DNA of 64,000 bases, from positions 1 to 64,000 of the forward strand of contig JBCCBM010000014.1 in NCBI GenBank assembly GCA_039034015.1, read 5' to 3'. The notes under the pieces were generated by a model, which worked only from the letters and a program-made list of their open reading frames with translations, searched no databases and was not told the origin of the DNA. Every line of letters begins with the position of its first letter. The first letter of the stretch is position 1. Position numbers and translations under genes: made by a program. Positions 58,238 through 64,000 of the stretch are shown one piece after another. Source of the stretch: Acuticoccus sp039034015 (lineage in GTDB: Bacteria; Pseudomonadota; Alphaproteobacteria; Rhizobiales; Amorphaceae).

Positions 58238-59151
58238 CGCCGCGAGAACAGGCCGACGATGCCCCGCGGCATCACAAACACCACCAGAAGAAGCAGCCCC
58301 GCCACAACGAAGAGCCAATTGAACGGGTCGTTGGCGGCGGCAAAATGTTCAGCGCCCATGTAGACCGCCGTGCCCACCACCGCGCCGGTGAGGCGGCCCG
58401 CACCACCGAGCACCAGCATCACCACCGCCTCGGCCGAAAGGGCGAAGGCGAAGACGGAGGGGCTCACAAGCTCGGTCACCTGCGCGTTTAGCCCGCCCGC
58501 GAGCCCCGCCACCGCGCCGGCAAGCGAAAAAATCGCGATTTGCCGGCGGCGGACATCATAGCCCAGCGCCTCTGTGCGCAAGGGGTTTAGGCCCAGCGCC
58601 CGCACCGAGAGGCCGAAGGGCGAGGCCATCACCCGCGAGAGCACGAGAAGGGCGAGCGCCAGCACGGCGAGCGCGTACCAGAATGCGGTGACGCCAAAAA
58701 GGTCGAACGAGAACGTGCCGGCGATCGGCGACATCAAAATGCCAAAGAGGCCGTCAGCCCCGCCGGTGAGGCCGCGCCACTGGTTGGAGAGCTCAAAGAG
58801 CAGCGCAGCGAACGCGATCGTGAGCACCAAAAACGCAAGATCTGAGACGCGAAGGAGGAAGAGCGCGAAGCCTGCCGCCGCCACCCCACCGACGAGGGCA
58901 GCGAAAAGGAGGCCCGGGAGGGGCGCGGCGGTGCCGTGGAGCGCGAGAAGACCGGCCGCATACGCGCCAAGGCCGAAGAAGGCGGCCTGGCCGAGCGTTG
59001 CGATTTTCGCGGTGCCGGTCACAAGGTCGATGGAGACGACGAAGAGCATCATGATGGCGACCCGCGCCAAAAACGCCGACTGTTCGGGCACCAGAAGGTG
59101 CGCGATGGTGCCGGCGGCGGTGACGGCCAGCGGGAGGGCGATCGCCTTCAC
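58234..59151 (-). CDS. Branched-chain-type ABC transporter permease (LivM)
   Basis: A 305-residue permease with GTG start; GTGA overlaps the livH stop. TGTAKIATLGQAAFFGLGAYAAGLLA is the LivM second-helix block. The C-terminus VFVMPRGIVGLFSRR is typical. Confidence 0.93.
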   Translation of the reverse strand: MKAIALPLAVTAAGTIAHLLVPEQSAFLARVAIMMLFVVSIDLVTGTAKIATLGQAAFFGLGAYAAGLLALHGTAAPLPGLLFAALVGGVAAAGFALFLLRVSDLAFLVLTIAFAALLFELSNQWRGLTGGADGLFGILMSPIAGTFSFDLFGVTAFWYALAVLALALLVLSRVMASPFGLSVRALGLNPLRTEALGYDVRRRQIAIFSLAGAVAGLAGGLNAQVTELVSPSVFAFALSAEAVVMLVLGGAGRLTGAVVGTAVYMGAEHFAAANDPFNWLFVVAGLLLLVVFVMPRGIVGLFSRR

Positions 59152-60005
59152 CGTTGGCCAAGCCCGTGGGGGCGCGCCAAAAGCGCAAGGGCGATGGCGC
59201 CGAACACCACCAGCGGCGCCGCGGTGGGGGCGGCAAAGCGGGCAAAGGTCTCCGCAAACCCCAGGCCAAGGGCGGCCAGCATGGTACCCGGCACGTTGCC
59301 CAGCCCGCCAAGGGCCACAACCGTGAGGTAAAGCGCGATGGTGCGCAGCGGATAGGCGGCGTCCACGGGCAGGATCTCGGCGCCAAAGATGCCGCCAAAG
59401 GCCGCGAGCGCGGCGCCGCCCGCGAAGGCGACGAGCTTCAGGGTGGCCGTGTTGAGGCCAAGGCTTTCGGCGGTGGCCGGGTCGTCCACCGCCGCGCGAA
59501 CCCGAACGCCCCAGCGGGTGAGCCGCACCAGCGCGTAAAGCGCCACAAAGAGGAAAAGCCCCGCCACAATCACGAATGCGCGGTGGACGGGGAGCGTGCG
59601 AAACCCAAGGTCAAGCCGGCCCGAGAGCGCCTCAGGCAGTGGCACGGCAAGGATCGCCGACCCCTGCCACGCATTCACCGACGCCACGGCCAAAAACACC
59701 AGCGCAATTGTGGCAAGCACCTGACGCAACGGGTCCGCGCCATAAAGACGGCGGAACACCACGGGTTCGAGGAGCGCCGCGATCGCGGCCACCGCGACAA
59801 CGGCAAGGGCAATCGCAAGGGTTGGCGGGAGCGCGTGGTCGGCGGCGAGCACATGGACGAACACGCCGCCCAGGAGGGCAAACGCGCCATGGGCAAGGTT
59901 CACCACCTTCATGAGGCCCATCGTCACCGAAAGGCCGACGCACACCACAAACAGCACCATCGCATAGGCAAGGCCGTCCACGATGACGCTGGCGAGGGTG
60001 ACCAT
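59148..60005 (-). CDS. Branched-chain-type ABC transporter permease (LivH)
   Basis: A 285-residue permease. VGLSVTMGLMKVVNLAHGAFALLGGVFVHVL is the LivH block, and GWGVRVRAAVDDPATAESLGLNTATLKLVAFAGGAALAAFGG follows (in variant form). The ATG at 60005 starts five bases after the binding-protein stop. Confidence 0.93.
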   Translation of the reverse strand: MVTLASVIVDGLAYAMVLFVVCVGLSVTMGLMKVVNLAHGAFALLGGVFVHVLAADHALPPTLAIALAVVAVAAIAALLEPVVFRRLYGADPLRQVLATIALVFLAVASVNAWQGSAILAVPLPEALSGRLDLGFRTLPVHRAFVIVAGLFLFVALYALVRLTRWGVRVRAAVDDPATAESLGLNTATLKLVAFAGGAALAAFGGIFGAEILPVDAAYPLRTIALYLTVVALGGLGNVPGTMLAALGLGFAETFARFAAPTAAPLVVFGAIALALLARPHGLGQR

Positions 60006-60010
60006 GGCGC

Positions 60011-61156
60011 TCAGTTGAGGCCAAGGTCCGGCACGGCCTTAATGGTCACAAACGGGCGGTTCACCAGGGCACCGCCCGCCTTCTCCACGCGGCGAATGTA
60101 AACGTTTTGGGTGACGTGCCGCGTCTCGGCGTCAATGGCCGCGGGGCCGCGGGGGCTGGTGAGCGCCATGCCGCGCACGGCCTCCACAGGGTCGGTCCCT
60201 TTTTCGGCGGCGGCCACCATCGCGGCAATCACCTGGACGCCGTCATAGGCGCCGACGGTTGCCATGTTGGCGACCGCATCGGCCCGCACGCCAGAGAGCG
60301 CCTCTAAAAAGGCGGTGTTTTCGCCACCGAGGGCGCCGGCATAGTGATAACTGGTGGTGAGGCCGAGGGCGCCCTCGCCCAGCGCCTCAAGGGTGGTTTC
60401 ATCCGTCATCTCGCCGGTGCCCACAAAGCCGATGCCGGCCTCGGGAAGGCCGTTGTCGGTGTAGGCCTTTGTGAAGGCGAAGGTGGGCGGGCCGGCGGGG
60501 AGGAAGCCGAAGACAGCGTCGGGCGCGGCGCCCAAAACGCGGGTCATGATGGGTGCAAAGTCGGTGGTGGAGAGGGGCATGCGGATGGTGTCGACAACCG
60601 TGCCGCCAGCGGCCTCAAACGTTTCCTTGAAGGCGGTTTCCGCGTCGATCCCGGGGTTATAGTCAGAGACGGCGGTCACCACCGTTTTGATGCCCTCCCC
60701 CGCGGCCCAATCGGCGAGCGGCGCCGTCACCTGCCAAAGCGTGAAACTTGTGCGCACGAAACGGTCGGACGTTTGCGTGATCTTTGATGTGGCGGCGTTG
60801 AAAATCACCGTTGGCACGTTGGCGCGGGAGATCAGCGGCGCCACGGCCAGCGCATTGGGCGTGAAGACGAAACCAGCCAGATAGTCGACCTTATCGTTGG
60901 CGATGAGCTCTTGGGCGAGCGCGCGGGCAACATCAGGCTTTGGCCCACCCACATCGCGGTAAATAAACGTGAGTTTGCGGCCGGCGACCGTCTCCCCGTG
61001 GCGGGCGAGAAAGACCTCAATGCCATCGCGGAACTGGGCGCCCCACTGGGCAAAGGGGCCCGAAAAGGGCGCGATGACGCCAACCTTCACCGGGGTCTGC
61101 GCCATGACCGGCGCTGCCACCACCATCGCGATCGAGATCCAAAAGACGCGTCCCAT
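60011..61156 (-). CDS. Branched-chain-type ABC transporter substrate-binding protein (LivK-like)
   Basis: A 381-residue periplasmic binding protein. Signal peptide MGRVFWISIAMVVAAPVMA, then QTPVKVGVIAPFSGPFAQWGAQFRDGIEVF. FAGFVFTPNALAVAPLISRANVPTVIFNAATS is the family ligand region. Members of this group often bind aromatic or organic acids rather than leucine. It is the first gene of the transporter unit, divergent from the acyl-CoA synthetase gene. Confidence 0.92.
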   Translation of the reverse strand: MGRVFWISIAMVVAAPVMAQTPVKVGVIAPFSGPFAQWGAQFRDGIEVFLARHGETVAGRKLTFIYRDVGGPKPDVARALAQELIANDKVDYLAGFVFTPNALAVAPLISRANVPTVIFNAATSKITQTSDRFVRTSFTLWQVTAPLADWAAGEGIKTVVTAVSDYNPGIDAETAFKETFEAAGGTVVDTIRMPLSTTDFAPIMTRVLGAAPDAVFGFLPAGPPTFAFTKAYTDNGLPEAGIGFVGTGEMTDETTLEALGEGALGLTTSYHYAGALGGENTAFLEALSGVRADAVANMATVGAYDGVQVIAAMVAAAEKGTDPVEAVRGMALTSPRGPAAIDAETRHVTQNVYIRRVEKAGGALVNRPFVTIKAVPDLGLN

Positions 61157-61271
61157 CGTGCGCTCCCCCTCACCAACGGGCGGGGCCTAGCACGGATTGG
61201 GTTCCGCTTCCCTAATGGGGGCCGATGGGCGATTGATTATGTCGCACCCTTTTCGGCCCGGACGCGCCCCC

Positions 61272-62843
61272 ATGATCGACCTTTCGCGCTTTGCCACCTA
61301 TGAGAGCGCCCGCGCCGACTTTGTCTGGCCAACGCCGACCCAGTTCAACATTGCCGATGTGTGCGCCACGCGGTTTGCGATCGCCGCGCCCGATCGTGCC
61401 GCGCTCATTGTGGCGGACGGGGCCGGGGCCCCGCAGACCATCACCTATAGGGCGCTGGATCTGATGGCGAACCGGTGCGCCAACGCGCTCACCGCCAAGG
61501 GCGTGGGCCGGGGGACGATGGTGGGCGTCCACCTTGGCCAGCGGCTTGAGACGGTGGTGGTGCACCTTGCGATCTATAAGATCGGCGCGATCGCGGTGCC
61601 CCTTGCGGCCGTCTTCGGGCCGGACGCAATCGCCTATCGCGTCACCCACGCGGGGATCGCGCTGTTGGTGACGGCGGAGGACGGGGTGGCAAAGGCGCAA
61701 GGGTCGGGCGCTGCACTGTTGGATGCCGACCGCGATCTGCCCGACCTGATGGCCCGCGCCGCCGACACGTTTGAGGCCGCGCGCACCGGGCCGGACGACC
61801 CGGCGATGATGATCTTTACCTCAGGCACCACCGGCCAGCCCAAAGGCGCGCTTCACGGCCACCGGGTGCTGCTTGGCCATCTGCCGGGCGTTCAGATGCA
61901 CCACGATCTGATGCCCCACCCGGGGGACCGCTTGTGGACGCCGGCGGACTGGGCCTGGGCGGGCGGACTTTTGAATGTGCTTTTGCCCGGGCTTGCGATG
62001 GGGGTGCCCGTGGTGGCGCAGCGGGCCAAAAAGTTTGATCCGGAGGAGGCGCTCGACTGGGCGGCCGCAGCTGGGGTGCGCAACGCGTTCATCCCGCCGA
62101 CGGCGCTGCGGATGATGCGCGAAGTGAGGCCGCGCGCCGCGCTCCGCTCGGTCGCCTCGGGCGGCGAGCAGCTGGGCGCGGCAACGTTTGAATGGGGCCG
62201 CGCGGCGCTCGGCCTCACCATCAACGAGTTTTATGGGCAGACCGAGGCGAACATCGTGCTGTCAAGCTGCGCGGCGTGGGGGGTGGCGACGCCGGGCGTC
62301 ATCGGCCGGCCGGTGCCGGGCCATGGGGTGGCGATTGTGGATGCCGCCGGAACGCCCGTGCCGGACGGGACGCAAGGCACAATTGCGGTGCGCCGGCCCG
62401 ACCCGGTGATGTTTTTGGGCTACCACGCCAACGCGGCGGCAACGGCCGAAAAGTTTGCTGGCGAGTATTTGCTGAGCGGTGACCAGGGCGTTGCGGAGCC
62501 TGATGGCATCCGCTTCATCGGGCGGGATGATGATGTGATTTCATCGGCCGGCTACCGGATTGGCCCTGGCGAGATCGAGAGTTGTTTGGCGGGCCATCCC
62601 GCGGTGGCGTTGGCGGCGGTGGTGGGCGCGCCGGACGCGGTGCGGGGCGAGGTCGTCCACGCCTTCATCAAATTGGCGCCGGGGCACACGGCGGGTGACA
62701 CGCTGGTGGACGACATCAAAAGCTTCGTGCGCCAACGCCTGTCGGCCCACGAGTACCCCCGCGCGGTCACGTTTGTGGAGGATGTGCCCCTCACCACGAC
62801 GGGCAAAGTCATCCGCCGTGGCTTTCGCGATCAGGTGCGCTAA
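61272..62843 (+). CDS. AMP-binding acyl-CoA synthetase
   Basis: A 523-residue ligase that makes acyl-CoA from a carboxylic acid, ATP and CoA. The adenylation loop is MIFTSGTTGQPKGALHG; YLLSGDQGVAEPDGIRFIGRDDDVISSAGYRIGPGEIE is the hinge region; the C-terminal lysine is in TTTGKVIRR. The size and pattern fit medium-chain or aromatic acyl-CoA synthetases. MIDLSRFATYES at 61272 is preferred over an ATG at 61239. It is divergent from the Liv binding-protein gene and convergent with the PHA depolymerase gene, three bases away. Confidence 0.9.
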   Translation: MIDLSRFATYESARADFVWPTPTQFNIADVCATRFAIAAPDRAALIVADGAGAPQTITYRALDLMANRCANALTAKGVGRGTMVGVHLGQRLETVVVHLAIYKIGAIAVPLAAVFGPDAIAYRVTHAGIALLVTAEDGVAKAQGSGAALLDADRDLPDLMARAADTFEAARTGPDDPAMMIFTSGTTGQPKGALHGHRVLLGHLPGVQMHHDLMPHPGDRLWTPADWAWAGGLLNVLLPGLAMGVPVVAQRAKKFDPEEALDWAAAAGVRNAFIPPTALRMMREVRPRAALRSVASGGEQLGAATFEWGRAALGLTINEFYGQTEANIVLSSCAAWGVATPGVIGRPVPGHGVAIVDAAGTPVPDGTQGTIAVRRPDPVMFLGYHANAAATAEKFAGEYLLSGDQGVAEPDGIRFIGRDDDVISSAGYRIGPGEIESCLAGHPAVALAAVVGAPDAVRGEVVHAFIKLAPGHTAGDTLVDDIKSFVRQRLSAHEYPRAVTFVEDVPLTTTGKVIRRGFRDQVR

Positions 62844-62846
62844 GGC

Positions 62847-64000
<1,154 letters not shown>

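Overview
The window is a GC-rich (about 65 %) bacterial chromosome segment, densely packed with genes on both strands, with many 4-bp ATGA/GTGA overlaps and several GTG or TTG starts. Gene content and neighbourhoods point to an alphaproteobacterium, most likely of the Hyphomicrobiales (Rhizobiales). The evidence is a three-subunit proton-translocating transhydrogenase next to a 49-residue aa3 oxidase subunit IV, the run CarD / seven-Fe ferredoxin / S4 protein / SUV3-like helicase / DUF3108 / rpmB, aerobic cobaltochelatase CobT, a TAXI-type TRAP system, and a urea-type Urt transporter. I saw no rRNA, tRNA, CRISPR array, insertion sequence or prophage.

Layout. 1-8.3 kb: envelope and central metabolism. 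LptB, an O-antigen-ligase-like protein, YciB, an RpiB-family isomerase, a tiny lipoprotein and acetyl-CoA synthetase are here, with an MBOAT acyltransferase plus SGNH-like partner transcribed away from acs. 8.4-12.8 kb: a TAXI TRAP binding protein and fused permease, separated by an HNH protein and a sulfotransferase. 12.9-16.6 kb: a co-directional run of membrane nucleotide cyclase, glutathionyl-hydroquinone reductase, YqaA/DedA protein, DsbB and a small metallopeptidase. 16.9-21.9 kb: an RND efflux pair with a divergent TetR regulator. 21.9-28.3 kb (minus strand): serine protease, L,D-transpeptidase-like protein, pntA1/pntA2/pntB with an extra gene inside, oxidase subunit IV and a DUF5996 protein. 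28.8-35.4 kb: small proteins and a four-gene oligopeptide ABC transporter. 35.6-42.5 kb: urtABCDE with an inserted GNAT gene and an excellent sigma-54 promoter upstream of urtA. 42.5-54.6 kb: housekeeping genes (carD, fdxA, helicase, rpmB, queuosine-precursor transporter, cobT) and a large TPR sulfotransferase. 55-64 kb: a VapBC-type toxin-antitoxin pair, DUF2783, an MBL-fold protein, a Liv-type ABC transporter, a divergent acyl-CoA synthetase and the C-terminal part of an intracellular PHA depolymerase.

How the parts fit. Uptake systems dominate (TRAP, oligopeptide, urea, branched-chain-type). The urea operon looks nitrogen-controlled through sigma-54. The Liv transporter, acyl-CoA synthetase, MBL protein and DUF2783 protein look like an import-and-activate module for an organic acid, possibly aromatic; the substrate is not shown by the sequence.

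The most unusual non-coding features are short tandem repeats at or just after stop codons (lptB, the TPR sulfotransferase, urtA, the DUF5996 gene), a dispersed hairpin repeat present twice about 36 kb apart, and a 182-bp nested palindromic element inside the urt operon that contains one of those copies. I did not find a clearly new multi-gene defence or biosynthetic system. The best candidates for something undescribed are these repeat elements, an L,D-transpeptidase-like protein lacking the usual cysteine, and the MBL/DUF2783 pair with a degenerate metal motif.
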